DNA of 64,000 nucleotides from Paraburkholderia kururiensis JCM 10599 = LMG 19447. GTDB lineage: Bacteria; Pseudomonadota; Gammaproteobacteria; Burkholderiales; Burkholderiaceae. Each line of letters begins with the position of its first letter. The stretch's first letter is position 1. Under the pieces are notes generated by a model. That model was not told where the DNA came from. It ran no database searches and was given only the letters and a program-made list of their open reading frames with translations. Location: positions 62,001 through 126,000 of the forward strand of contig NZ_RJZE01000016.1 of assembly GCF_003986935.1 (NCBI RefSeq), written 5' to 3'. The position numbers were made by a program, and so were the translations under genes. Shown piece after piece: positions 34,481 to 43,494 of this stretch.

Positions 34481-34930
34481 TCACATGCCTTGCGTGCGCA
34501 TGCGCAGCGCACGTGCGGCGTGCTCGTCGGAGTCGCGCTGTTCGCGCCGCGCCGTGCGTTTGGCTTCGGTCGCGTCGCTGCGCGCCTGCAGCACTTCATA
34601 CGAGCCCAGCTTCTGCTTCGAGCGCTGCCATTCGGGCTTCGCGGCTTCCACGCGCGCCGTGGCGGCCGCGAGCAGGCGCCGCTGCTGGTCGATGGCGGTG
34701 TCGAGCGTATCGATGAACGCCTGGAAGTTGCGCATGTTGCCCGCGGGCATGCCGTTCTGCGCGGAGTTCGTGAAGCGCGCGTGGTACTCGTCGCGGTACT
34801 GGAGCAGCGACTGCAACTGCGCCTCGATCTCGCCGCGTTCGCGCTGCACGCGTCCGAGCCGTTGGGCGGCTGCATCCACGTCGTCCTGCGCGAGGCCGAT
34901 CAGCGTTTGCAGCGGAGTTTGCGGGGTCAT
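34481..34930 (-). CDS. fliJ: Flagellar export ATPase stalk protein FliJ
   Basis: FliJ is a coiled-coil rod inserted in the FliI hexamer that links it to FlhA. ATG 34930 is preferred because AAGGAG lies seven bases upstream; the ATG at 34936, which overlaps the fliI stop, would have only one base of spacing. The 149 residues are helical and charged throughout (LIGLAQDDVDAAAQRLGRVQ; ARREQRDSDEHAARALRMRT), as expected. Confidence 0.93.
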   Translation of the reverse strand: MTPQTPLQTLIGLAQDDVDAAAQRLGRVQRERGEIEAQLQSLLQYRDEYHARFTNSAQNGMPAGNMRNFQAFIDTLDTAIDQQRRLLAAATARVEAAKPEWQRSKQKLGSYEVLQARSDATEAKRTARREQRDSDEHAARALRMRTQGM

Positions 34931-34932
34931 GG

Positions 34933-36429
34933 TCATGCTCCTTCACCGAAGAGGGCGCCGAGCATCGCAACGCTCGACTCGAAGCTCGCGCTCTCGCGAA
35001 AGCCTTGCTGCAGGAATGCCTCGATGCGCGGGTACAGCGAGATGGCGCGGTCGAGTACCGGGTCGCGCCCGCTCGAATAGGCGCCCACGTTGATGAGGTC
35101 GCGGTTGCGTTGATAGCGCGACAGCATCTGTTTGAACATGCGCGTCTTGTCGAGATGCGCGTCGTCGATCAGCGCCGTCATCGCGCGGCTGATCGAGGCT
35201 TCGATATCGATGGCGGGATAGTGGCCCGCCTCGGCCAGCGCGCGCGAGAGCACGATGTGGCCGTCCAGAATGGCGCGCGCCGAGTCGGCAATCGGGTCTT
35301 GCTGGTCGTCGCCTTCGGTGAGCACGGTGTAGAACGCCGTGATCGATCCGCCGCCCGCGGGGCCGTTGCCGGTGCGCTCCACGAGCGCCGGCAGCTTCGC
35401 GAACACCGAAGGCGGATAGCCCTTCGTGGCAGGCGGCTCGCCGATGGCGAGCGCGATTTCGCGCTGGGCCATGGCGTAGCGCGTGAGCGAATCCATGAGC
35501 AGCAGCACGTGCTTGCCCTGGTCGCGGAAATATTCGGCGAGCGAGGTCGCGTACGCCGCACCCTGCATGCGCAGCAGCGGCGACACGTCTGCGGGCGCGG
35601 CCACCACGACGGATCGCGCGAGGCCGTCTTCGCCCAGGATCTGCTCGATGAACTCCTTCACTTCGCGGCCCCGTTCACCGATCAGACCGATCACGATCAC
35701 CTCGGCGCTCGTATAGCGCGCCATCGTGCCGAGCAGCACCGATTTACCGACGCCCGAGCCCGCGAACAAACCCATGCGCTGGCCGCGGCCCACGGTGAGG
35801 AGGGCGTTGATGGCGCGCACGCCCACGTCGAGCACCTTGTGGATGGGCTCGCGGTTCAGCGGATTGATGGAGGGCGCGGTGAGCGGCGCGTCGTTCTTCG
35901 AACCGAGCGGCCCGAAGCCGTCGAGCGGGCGGCCCGAGGCGTCCACCACGCGACCCAGCAGTTCCCAGCCCACGGGCAGGCGCTTGGCGCCCGCCATCGG
36001 GTCGGCGATCGGCACCGTTTCCAGCGGATAGACGCGCGCGCCGGGCAGCAGGCCCGCCACTTCGGTGGTGGGCATGAGGAACAGCTTGTCGCCCGAGAAG
36101 CCCACCACTTCGGCTTCGGCCATCGGCAACGAACTGCCTGCGGGCAGCTCGATCATCACCTCGGCGCCTACCGAAAGACGCAGGCCCACCGCTTCGAGCA
36201 CGAGGCCCGCGGCGCGCGTGAGGCGCCCGCAGGCGCGCAGCGGCAACGCGCGCGCATTGCGCTCGCGCAGGCCGTCGAGCCGGCCGCGCCACGCCTCGAG
36301 ATACGGATTTGCCGCGAGCGCAGCGTCGTGCACGGGCGCCTGCGGACCGAACGACGCCAGCGCCAGTTCCTGTTCGAGCGGCGTGAGGTCGCTTGCGCGA
36401 ATGGCGTCGATGGTCGGCTGCTTCACCAC
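34933..36429 (-). CDS. fliI: Flagellar export ATPase FliI
   Basis: FliI is the F1-beta-like ATPase that unloads export substrates. The 498-residue product starts at GTG (a second GTG follows immediately) and overlaps fliH. The Walker A motif is GSGVGKS at 224-230, Walker B lies in KHVLLLMDSLTRYA, and the catalytic segment GLIGERGREVKEFI is present, as is the export-ATPase hallmark GEPPATKGYPPSVFAKLPAL. It is about 40 residues longer than the enteric protein, at the N-terminus. Confidence 0.96.
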   Translation of the reverse strand: MVKQPTIDAIRASDLTPLEQELALASFGPQAPVHDAALAANPYLEAWRGRLDGLRERNARALPLRACGRLTRAAGLVLEAVGLRLSVGAEVMIELPAGSSLPMAEAEVVGFSGDKLFLMPTTEVAGLLPGARVYPLETVPIADPMAGAKRLPVGWELLGRVVDASGRPLDGFGPLGSKNDAPLTAPSINPLNREPIHKVLDVGVRAINALLTVGRGQRMGLFAGSGVGKSVLLGTMARYTSAEVIVIGLIGERGREVKEFIEQILGEDGLARSVVVAAPADVSPLLRMQGAAYATSLAEYFRDQGKHVLLLMDSLTRYAMAQREIALAIGEPPATKGYPPSVFAKLPALVERTGNGPAGGGSITAFYTVLTEGDDQQDPIADSARAILDGHIVLSRALAEAGHYPAIDIEASISRAMTALIDDAHLDKTRMFKQMLSRYQRNRDLINVGAYSSGRDPVLDRAISLYPRIEAFLQQGFRESASFESSVAMLGALFGEGA

Positions 36430-37103
36430 GTGCTCACTTTTCCAAGGGCGGCCGCCACGCGCTCCCAGCGCGTGCTGATCGCCGCGTCCACTTCACCGCT
36501 CGCCGCCTGGGCGCGGCAGCCGCCGCGTTCCATGGCCGGGTCGGTGCGCACGGTCCAGCCGCGCGTTTGCAGTTCTTCCAGCAGATACGCTTCCACCACG
36601 GGCAGGTCGGCCGGGCTCACCACGAGTTGCGGGGCGCCCGCGAGCGCGGGTTCCGTGGCGAGCACTTCGCGCGCCGCCGCGATGAGCGCGGTGGGGTCGT
36701 GCTGCACGTGCTGGCGCACCACTTGCTGCGCGATGTCGAGCGCGAGCGTGACGAGCGCTTCGGCCACGTCGGCCTGCGCGCCTTCCAACGCCTGACGGAA
36801 CGTCTCCGCGAGCGCGCCAATCTGCGCGGCCTGGGCGCGCGCTTCAGTCAAGCCCTGCTCGAAGCCTTGCGCGTGGCCCTGCTCGTAGCCGGCCTGGTAA
36901 CCCAGCGCCTGGCCCGCGACGTGGCCCGAGGCCACGCCTTCGGCGTGCGCGGCGTCGCGCAGCCGTTGGAGTTCGGCTTCGAATGCGCCGTCGTCGATGG
37001 GCTCTTCGGGAGGCGGCGGGTCGAACGACGCCATCTCCCAGCGCTGGTAGGCCGTGGCATCGCGGCGGCGGGCCGCCTCGTGCCGGGTGTCGTGCTCAGA
37101 CAT
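36423..37103 (-). CDS. fliH: Flagellar export ATPase regulator FliH
   Basis: FliH is the stator of the export ATPase; it holds FliI inactive and docks it at the C ring. ATG 37103 (MSEHDTRHEAARR) gives 226 residues. The sequence has the GxxxG-type helical repeat of the family (EGVASGHVAGQALGYQAGYE, then QGHAQGFEQGL) and the C-terminal domain (LALDIAQQVVRQHVQHDPTA). It overlaps both fliG (8 bp) and fliI (7 bp), indicating one coupled operon. Confidence 0.94.
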   Translation of the reverse strand: MSEHDTRHEAARRRDATAYQRWEMASFDPPPPEEPIDDGAFEAELQRLRDAAHAEGVASGHVAGQALGYQAGYEQGHAQGFEQGLTEARAQAAQIGALAETFRQALEGAQADVAEALVTLALDIAQQVVRQHVQHDPTALIAAAREVLATEPALAGAPQLVVSPADLPVVEAYLLEELQTRGWTVRTDPAMERGGCRAQAASGEVDAAISTRWERVAAALGKVSTW

Positions 37104-38091
37104 ATGCGTCTTCTGCCTTGCCGCCAATCACGATCTGCCCGCTCTCGGCGAGATTGCGGACGACCTGCAGGATGCGGCGTTGCTGCGTTTCCACTTCGGA
37201 CACGCGCACCGGGCCGCGCGCATCCAGATCTTCGGCGAGCAGCTCGGCTGCACGCTGCGACATGTTCGAGAGGAACTTCTGGCGCAGCGCGGGCGGCGCG
37301 CCCTTGAGCGCGATGATGAGCGCCTCGGACTCCACTTCCTTCAACAGCAGCTGGATCGCGCGGTCTTCCAGGTCGAGCAGGTTCTCGAACACGAACATCT
37401 GATCGACGATCTTCTGCGCGAGTTCCGCGTCGTACTGGCGCACGTTTTCGAGAATCGATTCCTCGAACTGGCTCGGCATGAAGTTGAGAATTTCCGCCGC
37501 GGTCCGGATGCCGCCCATCGGGCTGCGCTTCAGGTTGTCGCTGCCCGAGAGCAGCGTGGTCAGCACGTCGTCCAGTTCGCGCAGCGCGGCGGGCTGAATG
37601 CCGTCGAGCGTCGCGATGCGCAGCAGCACGTCGTTGCGCAGGCGGTCGCTGAAGCAGGCGGCGATCTCCGAGGCCTGGTCGCGGTCGAGGTGCACGAGAA
37701 TCGTCGCGATGATCTGCGGGTGCTCGTTCTTGATGAGTTCGGCCACGGCGGCCGAGTCCATCCACTTGAGCCCCTCGATGCCGCTCGTGTCGCTGCCCTG
37801 CAGGATGCGGTCGATAATCACGCCCGCCTTGTCTTCGCCCAGCGCCTTGGTGAGCACGCTGCGAATGTATTCGCTCGAATCAAGCGAAAGCGCCGTGTGC
37901 TGTTCCGCTTCGCGCACGAATTCCTGGAGCACGTCGTCCACCTGCTCGCGCGTCACGTTCTTGAGCGACGCCATGGCGAGGCCGATCTTCTGCACCTCGC
38001 GCGGACCGAGGAACTTGAACACCTGCGCGGCTTCTTCCTCGCCGATGGACATCAGCAGCAGTGCGCTGCGCATCACGCCTTCGTTGTTCAT
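37096..38091 (-). CDS. fliG: Flagellar motor switch protein FliG
   Basis: FliG joins the MS ring to the C ring and interacts with MotA to generate torque. From ATG 38091 (AGG eight bases upstream; an ATG two codons earlier has a cramped site) the length is 331 residues, the family norm. Blocks seen are RSALLLMSIGEEEAAQVFKF at the N-terminus, the middle domain EHPQIIATILVHLDRDQASE, and the C-terminal torque helix region with charged residues (DLEDRAIQLLLKEVESEALI). Confidence 0.96.
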   Translation of the reverse strand: MNNEGVMRSALLLMSIGEEEAAQVFKFLGPREVQKIGLAMASLKNVTREQVDDVLQEFVREAEQHTALSLDSSEYIRSVLTKALGEDKAGVIIDRILQGSDTSGIEGLKWMDSAAVAELIKNEHPQIIATILVHLDRDQASEIAACFSDRLRNDVLLRIATLDGIQPAALRELDDVLTTLLSGSDNLKRSPMGGIRTAAEILNFMPSQFEESILENVRQYDAELAQKIVDQMFVFENLLDLEDRAIQLLLKEVESEALIIALKGAPPALRQKFLSNMSQRAAELLAEDLDARGPVRVSEVETQQRRILQVVRNLAESGQIVIGGKAEDAYV

Positions 38092-38103
38092 GGCCATTGC
38101 CTG

Positions 38104-38166
38104 TCAGTGTTCGTCGCCGGGTTATTCATCGCTGGGTCATTCGTCACTGGGTTATTCGTCACTGAC
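38104..38166. repeat. 15-bp tandem repeat of the fliF coding end with stop codons
   Basis: Read on the minus strand after the real fliF ending (SDE, TAA at 38154-38152), the same frame continues PSDE-stop (TGA, 38139-38137), PSDE-stop (TAA, 38124-38122) and PGDEH-stop (TGA, 38106-38104). The 15-bp unit is therefore tandemly copied with a stop codon in every copy, in the gap before fliG. Confidence 0.85.
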
Positions 38167-39930
38167 CCAGTTCTTGACCACGGTGGCCACGATCTTCGGA
38201 TCCTGGCGCGCGATCGTGCGGGCGTACTCGAGATTGCGTTCGAACTTGTGCTTCTGGTTTTCGAAGGCCAGCTGCGCGAGTTCCGATTCGTCTTCGCCCA
38301 GCTTCTCGACCGGCGTTACGCCATCGAGCAGCAGCGGCTCGTCGGGGCCGGCCAGCGCGGCGGCCGCGGGCGCCTCCGGCGGCGGGAACGCGCGCCGCAT
38401 GGCGGGCTTCACCATTGCGAAGTACAGGAACAGCGCCACCGCCGCGATGCCCACCCACGTGCCGATCTGCTTGGCGAGCGCGATCATGTCGGGCTGGCGC
38501 CACCACGGCAGGTTGGCGTTCGGGTCCACGTCCGTGGTGAACGCGGCGTTCACCACGTTCACGGAGTCGCCGCGCTTGGCGTCGTAGCCCATGGCGTCCT
38601 TCACGAGCTGCTCGACCTGGGCGAGCTTTTCGGCGGAGAGCGGCTGCATGGTGGCGTGACCCTTGGCGTCCACGAGCGGCTGGTAGTTCACCACCACCGC
38701 CACGGAAAGCCGCTTGATGTCGCCCATGGCGCCCTGCACGTGGCGCACGGTGCGGTCCAGTTCGTAGTTCGTTGTCTGGTCCTTGCGGTCGCTCACCGGC
38801 GTGGCGGGGGCCGCGCCGCTCGCACCGTTCGGCGCGACGACGGGCGCGGAAGCCGGTTGCGGCGGCTGGTTCGAGAGCGCGCCGGGCACGCCGGAGGCGC
38901 CGCCCTGCGACATCTCGGTCGCCGTGCTGGTCTGCTGGCTGCGAATGGCGGCCTGCTGCGGCGTGCCGTTCGGCCCGTAGGTTTCGGCCGTCTGCTCCAT
39001 CTTCGAGAAATTCAGGTCGGCGCTCACCTGCGAGCGCGCGTTGCCGGCGCCGAAGAGCGGGGCGAGGATCGCGTCGATGCGCTGCTGCGTGGTGCGCTCC
39101 ACCTGCTGCACGTACTTGAGCTGCGAGGCGTCGAGCCCGGCGCCCGAAGACGACTGGGTGAGCAGGTTGCCGTCCTGGTCCACGATCGTGACGTTGCGCA
39201 CGGGCAGGTCCGGCACCGCGGACGACACCATGTGCGTGACCGCCGACACCTGGCCTTCGTCGAGCACGCGGCCCGGGTACAGGTTCACGAGCACGGAGGC
39301 CGACGGCGCTTCCTTGTCGCGCACGAACACCGAGGGCTTCGGAATGGCCAGATGCACGCGCGCCGAGTGCACGCTGGAAATGGATTCGATGGTCTGCTGG
39401 AGTTCGCCTTCCAGCGCGCGCTGGTAGTTCACCTGCTCGGCAAACTGGCTGATGCCGAATTTCTGGTTGTCCATCAGCTCGAAGCCCACCGCGCCGCCCT
39501 TGGGCAGCCCCTGGGAGGCGAGGCGCAGGCGCAGTTCGTGGACCTGGTCGGCCGGCACGAGAATGGCGCCGCCGCCGTCGCTGAAGCGGTAGGGAACGTT
39601 TGCTTGTTGCAGCGCAGTAATGATGGAGCCGCCGTCACGGTCCGAAAGGTTGCTGTAGAGCACCTTGTAGTCCGGCGCGCGCGACCACAGGATCAGGCCG
39701 GCCACCACGGCCACGAGCAGGGCCACCGCGAAAATGAGCGGCGCGCGCGGGTTGCCGCGCATCTGCCGCAGGCCTTGCAGCGACGACAGCCGTTGCGCGA
39801 AACCGCCGCCCAGGTCGTCCGCGGCGCCCGGCTGGCCGCCGGCGGCGGGCGTGCCCGCGCCCGGCTGGCCTGCGCCGGCGAGGCCCATGCGGGCGTCGGG
39901 GTTGATCAACGAGTTGGCAGACGAATCCAT
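38152..39930 (-). CDS. fliF: Flagellar MS-ring protein FliF
   Basis: FliF forms the membrane MS ring on which the motor is built. The 592-residue protein has an N-terminal membrane helix (PLIFAVALLVAVVAGLILW), the YscJ/FliF periplasmic domain (APDYKVLYSNLSDRDGGSII; LAIPKPSVFVRDKEAPSASV), a disordered Pro/Ala stretch, a second helix (GTWVGIAAVALFLYFAMV) and the cytoplasmic FliG-binding tail (ARTIARQDPKIVATVVKNWV). The last 15 bp, including the stop, are repeated downstream. It is the first gene of fliFGHIJK and is divergent from fliE. Confidence 0.96.
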   Translation of the reverse strand: MDSSANSLINPDARMGLAGAGQPGAGTPAAGGQPGAADDLGGGFAQRLSSLQGLRQMRGNPRAPLIFAVALLVAVVAGLILWSRAPDYKVLYSNLSDRDGGSIITALQQANVPYRFSDGGGAILVPADQVHELRLRLASQGLPKGGAVGFELMDNQKFGISQFAEQVNYQRALEGELQQTIESISSVHSARVHLAIPKPSVFVRDKEAPSASVLVNLYPGRVLDEGQVSAVTHMVSSAVPDLPVRNVTIVDQDGNLLTQSSSGAGLDASQLKYVQQVERTTQQRIDAILAPLFGAGNARSQVSADLNFSKMEQTAETYGPNGTPQQAAIRSQQTSTATEMSQGGASGVPGALSNQPPQPASAPVVAPNGASGAAPATPVSDRKDQTTNYELDRTVRHVQGAMGDIKRLSVAVVVNYQPLVDAKGHATMQPLSAEKLAQVEQLVKDAMGYDAKRGDSVNVVNAAFTTDVDPNANLPWWRQPDMIALAKQIGTWVGIAAVALFLYFAMVKPAMRRAFPPPEAPAAAALAGPDEPLLLDGVTPVEKLGEDESELAQLAFENQKHKFERNLEYARTIARQDPKIVATVVKNWVSDE

Positions 39931-40322
39931 GCTTCGGGTATCTCCGGAATGCGGGCGTCTGGCGAGCCGGTGGGTGCCGGGGCTGCGGAGGCTATTTCCT
40001 TGCCGCGCCGGCCTGGGCGCGTTCCGGAATACCTCGCGTCAACTACCCCGGGGGCGTACGGACGCAGACTTTCATGCCACCGATTATCCGCATGACCCCG
40101 CAACCCTATTGTCCGAATAGAGCCGGGTTTTCCCCCTTCTTTCCGGTCTTTCGGAAAGACCCCACTGCTATGCTTTTCGTCAAGGCTGGACCAGGTGTCG
40201 CACGGGCCGCAGGTGTGCCGCATAGGCGTTGTTCGCGTGCCGCATCCGCCCCGCGCTGTTGCCCGGTCATTCCCCTGTAACGGGCAGCGCCGGACCGGCC
40301 TTCCCATGCTCCTGGAGACATC
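39931..40322. other. Divergent control region between fliF and fliE
   Basis: This 392-bp region must hold the promoters of both fliF and fliE. A perfect inverted repeat GGTCTTTC-G-GAAAGACC lies at 40145-40161, and a GATAAT-like box facing fliF lies near 40086-40091 (minus strand). No gene and no clear sigma-28 or sigma-54 site was found. Confidence 0.6.
40145..40161. promoter_or_regulatory. 17-bp inverted repeat between fliF and fliE
   Basis: Arms of 8 bp (GGTCTTTC / GAAAGACC) are separated by one base. The symmetry and position between two divergent flagellar operons suggest a regulator site; a hairpin this tight is unlikely to be a terminator and no T tract follows. The binding protein is unknown. 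Confidence 0.35.
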
Positions 40323-40658
40323 ATGACTTTGCCCGTGAACGCGCTTTCGTCAGCGCTCTCGCAAATCCAGTCGATGGCGGCGCAGGCCGCCGGCGGCTCG
40401 CAGAAGGCCGAGGAAAGTTCGGGCGCCGCGACGCCCGGCGGTTTCGCCTCGGCCCTCAAGGCGTCGCTCGACAAGATCAGTTCCGACCAGAAAAGCGCCG
40501 TGGGCGAAGCCCAGGCGTTCGAACTCGGCGCCTCCAACGTGTCCCTCAACGACGTGATGGTGGACATGCAGAAGGCCAACGTCGGCTTCCAGTTCGGCCT
40601 GCAGGTGCGCAACCGGCTCGTGTCGGCCTACAACGACATCATGCAGATGTCGGTCTGA
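40323..40658 (+). CDS. fliE: Flagellar hook-basal body protein FliE
   Basis: FliE links the MS ring/export gate to the rod. The 111-residue protein has a variable N-terminal third and the conserved FliE part (FASALKASLDKISSDQKSAV; DVMVDMQKANVGFQFGLQVR), ending NDIMQMSV. Start ATG follows CCTGGAGACATC. It stands alone on the plus strand, divergent from fliF, and is followed by a sigma-28 promoter for fliST. Confidence 0.95.
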   Translation: MTLPVNALSSALSQIQSMAAQAAGGSQKAEESSGAATPGGFASALKASLDKISSDQKSAVGEAQAFELGASNVSLNDVMVDMQKANVGFQFGLQVRNRLVSAYNDIMQMSV

Positions 40659-40780
40659 CGTCAGGCTGTCCCGCGTCGATTCGACCCCCAATGTCCGCGG
40701 CGGCTTGCAGCCGTCCCGAACGGCGAGGCGCAGGTGCTGCGCGCGTGCGTTCGGGCGCCGTGGACTTCCCTGAAGCAGGC

Positions 40781-40807
40781 TAAAGCTTCCCCGCGTTCTT
40801 CCGATAA
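40781..40807 (+). promoter_or_regulatory. Sigma-28 promoter of the fliS-fliT operon
   Basis: TAAAGCTT (-35), 11 bases, TCCGATAA (-10; one base from GCCGATAA). It lies 81 bp before fliS. Confidence 0.75.
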
Positions 40808-40887
40808 CACGGCTACAGAGGTCGCCTTGCATGTGCGCATGCGAGGCGGTCTCACCGTACCCACCGACCCTAGAAGAGGAGCGCCCC

Positions 40888-41322
40888 ATGTTTTCCCCAG
40901 CCCATTCAGGAGCCAATGCGTACGCACGCGTAGGCGTCGAAACTGGGGTGATGGGTGCCAGTCCGCATCGTCTGATCGCCATGTTGTACGAAGGCGCACG
41001 CAAGGCGATCGCGCAGGCTCGCATGCACCTTCAGCAAGGCAACGTCGCGGCGCGCGGCGAGGCGATCGGCAAGGCGATCAACATCGTGCAGAACGGCCTG
41101 CAGGTGTCGCTGAACCAGGAGGCGGGCGGCGAGATCGCGCAACGGCTCGATGCGCTTTATACGTACATCGGGCGGCGCCTCGTGGAAGCAAACCTAAAAG
41201 AGAGCGAAGCGATGCTGATCGAAGTGGACGGTCTTATCGCGACGCTCGAAGAAGCCTGGTTGGGCATAGCCCCGGAGATCGCGCGGATGGCGGGACAGCC
41301 ATCCGCGGAAACGATGAGATGA
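40888..41322 (+). CDS. fliS: Flagellin export chaperone FliS
   Basis: FliS binds flagellin in the cytoplasm and prevents premature polymerisation. ATG 40888 has AGAGGAG upstream, giving 144 residues with the family blocks AYARVGVETGVMGASPHRLI and LIAMLYEGARKAIAQARMHL, and IGKAINIVQNGLQVSLNQEA. Its stop overlaps the fliT start (ATGA). A sigma-28 promoter precedes it. The flagellin gene itself is not in this window. Confidence 0.95.
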   Translation: MFSPAHSGANAYARVGVETGVMGASPHRLIAMLYEGARKAIAQARMHLQQGNVAARGEAIGKAINIVQNGLQVSLNQEAGGEIAQRLDALYTYIGRRLVEANLKESEAMLIEVDGLIATLEEAWLGIAPEIARMAGQPSAETMR

Positions 41323-41651
41323 ATTCGAAAGCAGAATATTTCGCCCGTTACGAGGCGATTGCAGCGCTTTCCGGGCGGATGCTCACGGCGGCTCGCGAAG
41401 CGCTCTGGCACGATCTGATCGGACTGCAGGACGAGTACCGGCGTCTCGTGGAGGCGCTCAAGGAGGCCGAGCAGGGCGTGAAGCTGAGCGACGCCGAACG
41501 GATGCGCAAGTACGACCTGATTCGCCGGATTCTCGCCGACGACGCGGCCATTCGCGACCTCGCGAGCCCGCGCATGGCGCGGCTTTCGCGGCTTTTTTCC
41601 GGCGCGTCGCATCCGGCGCGCGTGTTGCAGGAGTTATACGGCGCCCCCTGA
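41319..41651 (+). CDS. fliT: Flagellar chaperone FliT
   Basis: FliT is the export chaperone of the filament cap FliD and, in enterics, also restrains FlhDC. The 110-residue helical protein (RYEAIAALSGRMLTAAREAL; RLVEALKEAEQGVKLSDAER) matches the FliT type in size and position directly after fliS, which it overlaps by four bases. Sequence conservation in this family is weak, so context carries much of the call. Confidence 0.88.
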   Translation: MNSKAEYFARYEAIAALSGRMLTAAREALWHDLIGLQDEYRRLVEALKEAEQGVKLSDAERMRKYDLIRRILADDAAIRDLASPRMARLSRLFSGASHPARVLQELYGAP

Positions 41652-41817
41652 AGTTGCCACAGGCGGGCGCGGCGGACGTTTTCGGGGCAACCAACGAGTA
41701 ACCAACGACTTAGGCCGGCAGGAACCGGCGCGAGGCCCGCGCCGCCGCGACGCCCGGTCTTGAACCGCTGGCTGCGGCACGGGCCGGCGGCGCGGGGCGA
41801 CGCATCTTGGGGAGCGC

Positions 41818-43494
41818 ATGAACGGAATCGAACCGGTAGCGGCTGCGCTCGCCGCGAGCCGCCTCGACAGCCTGCTCACGACCGGCCCGACAGGCGCCGC
41901 GGGTGCCACGCAAGCTGGCGCGTCGGCGCTTGCGGCCGGCACGGCTGCGCAGCCCGGCGCGGTTCCTGCGCCACCGCCGCCGCCTCCCGCATCGGCCCAG
42001 ACCGCACTGTCCGCCGTGGCCCTTACGCTCGACGCCATCGTGCGCTCGGGCGGCGACGCCACGCCCGCCGTGATCGGCACCGCGCCCATCTGGCCTGCGG
42101 CGCCGGCACTCGACGTCCATACCATTCAGACCGCCCAGACCGCGGATAGCGCGGCGTGGTCCGCTTTCGTGGCGGGGTCGGCGGTTGCGGAGCTGCTGGA
42201 CGGGACGGGGGCGGGTGCTGCCGGCTCGGCCGTGTCTACTGCTTCTACTGCTGCCCAGGCGGGCGGCGCGGCTGCTGCGGGCACGGCGGGAACAGCTGCG
42301 TCGGCCTCGGGCGCCAGCGCCCAGGCGACGGGCACGGCGAGCGCCATCGTCGCACCGGTTCAGGTGCCTGTTACCGCGCTGGCGGCTGCGCTTGCCCAGA
42401 CCGTTTCCGAAAGCGGCCTCTTTTACGAAGCGCACCTTGCTCAATGGCTGGCCGGCATGCGCACGCCCGCGCAGCTCGCGGGCGAGCCGCAGAACCAGCT
42501 TGTCGCCGCGGCGGCCGCCATGCCGTCCGACTGGACGGGCGCCTCCGACGACCTCGACGCCCCGTGGACCGGCCCCGGTTCCGCCGTCGCGTTCGGGCAG
42601 CGCTTTGCCGCCTCCAGCGACGCGAACGCCGCTTCCGCCGGCGCTGGCCGCGCGTTCGGCGCGCCGCCTCAGGCGGCGGGCGCGGTCGGCCCGTTTCATG
42701 GCGAGCCCGGCGCCTACGCGGCGGCGTTCACGCCGCCCTCGGCGCAGACTTTGCGCGCGCTGCTGCACGGCGGCGCCTCGCAAACGCAGGCGTCTGCTTC
42801 GGCCGATTCCGCGCAAGCCAATGCCGCTGCCGTGCATCCGGCGACCATCCCCGTGGTGCGACAGCAGCTCGATCTGCTCGCGACCGGCCAGTTTCGCTGG
42901 ACCGGCGAGGCGTGGCCGGGCGTGCGGCTCGACTGGACCATCGAGGAAGAGGGCGGCGAGCGCTCGCGCAGCGCGGGCATGGAGGCGGGCGAGTTGCCGT
43001 GGCGTACGCGCGTCACGCTTTCGCTGCCCACGCTCGGCACCGTGGATGCCGAACTCACGCTGACGGGCGACGGGCTCGTCGCGCGCGTGCAGGCGAGCCC
43101 GGGTGGCGCGTCGCGGCTGGCGGCGCAAAGCGAGACGTTCCGGCGCGCGCTCGCGGCGGCGGGCATTGCGCTGCACGGGCTGTCGATTCGGGAGATTGGC
43201 GGCAGCACGCTTGCCGAAGACGCCGAACCGCTGGCGGCGGGCATGGGGCCGCAGCCGTTCCAGCCGGACCAGGCCCGCCAGCCGAGACCGGCCGCCGAAG
43301 CCGCGAGCGCCTATGCGCGAACCGCCGCCGATGCGCAGATCCAGATCCCCGGCGCTGTGCCCGCCGATGCCGCCGATTCAGCGGACGAAGCCGGCGCACG
43401 GGCAGACGCCGCACATCCCGCGTCACCGGTCACCGACGGTCCGCTTCCCGTGGCCTCCCGCACGACCCACCTCGACTTCGACTGGGACATCTGA
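41818..43494 (+). CDS. Second FliK-like (hook-length control type) protein
   Basis: The 558-residue product is Ala/Gly/Pro/Thr-rich for most of its length and has a folded C-terminal part resembling the Flg_hook domain of FliK (LPWRTRVTLSLPTLGTVDAE; AQSETFRRALAAAGIALHGL). It has no signal peptide. Its stop and the next start share a base (TGATG), linking it to the FlhB-like fragment, the very protein class that FliK contacts. It may modulate the switch or be a lineage-specific FliK paralogue; the true fliK sits in the fliF operon. The exact role is unknown. Confidence 0.75.
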   Translation: MNGIEPVAAALAASRLDSLLTTGPTGAAGATQAGASALAAGTAAQPGAVPAPPPPPPASAQTALSAVALTLDAIVRSGGDATPAVIGTAPIWPAAPALDVHTIQTAQTADSAAWSAFVAGSAVAELLDGTGAGAAGSAVSTASTAAQAGGAAAAGTAGTAASASGASAQATGTASAIVAPVQVPVTALAAALAQTVSESGLFYEAHLAQWLAGMRTPAQLAGEPQNQLVAAAAAMPSDWTGASDDLDAPWTGPGSAVAFGQRFAASSDANAASAGAGRAFGAPPQAAGAVGPFHGEPGAYAAAFTPPSAQTLRALLHGGASQTQASASADSAQANAAAVHPATIPVVRQQLDLLATGQFRWTGEAWPGVRLDWTIEEEGGERSRSAGMEAGELPWRTRVTLSLPTLGTVDAELTLTGDGLVARVQASPGGASRLAAQSETFRRALAAAGIALHGLSIREIGGSTLAEDAEPLAAGMGPQPFQPDQARQPRPAAEAASAYARTAADAQIQIPGAVPADAADSADEAGARADAAHPASPVTDGPLPVASRTTHLDFDWDI

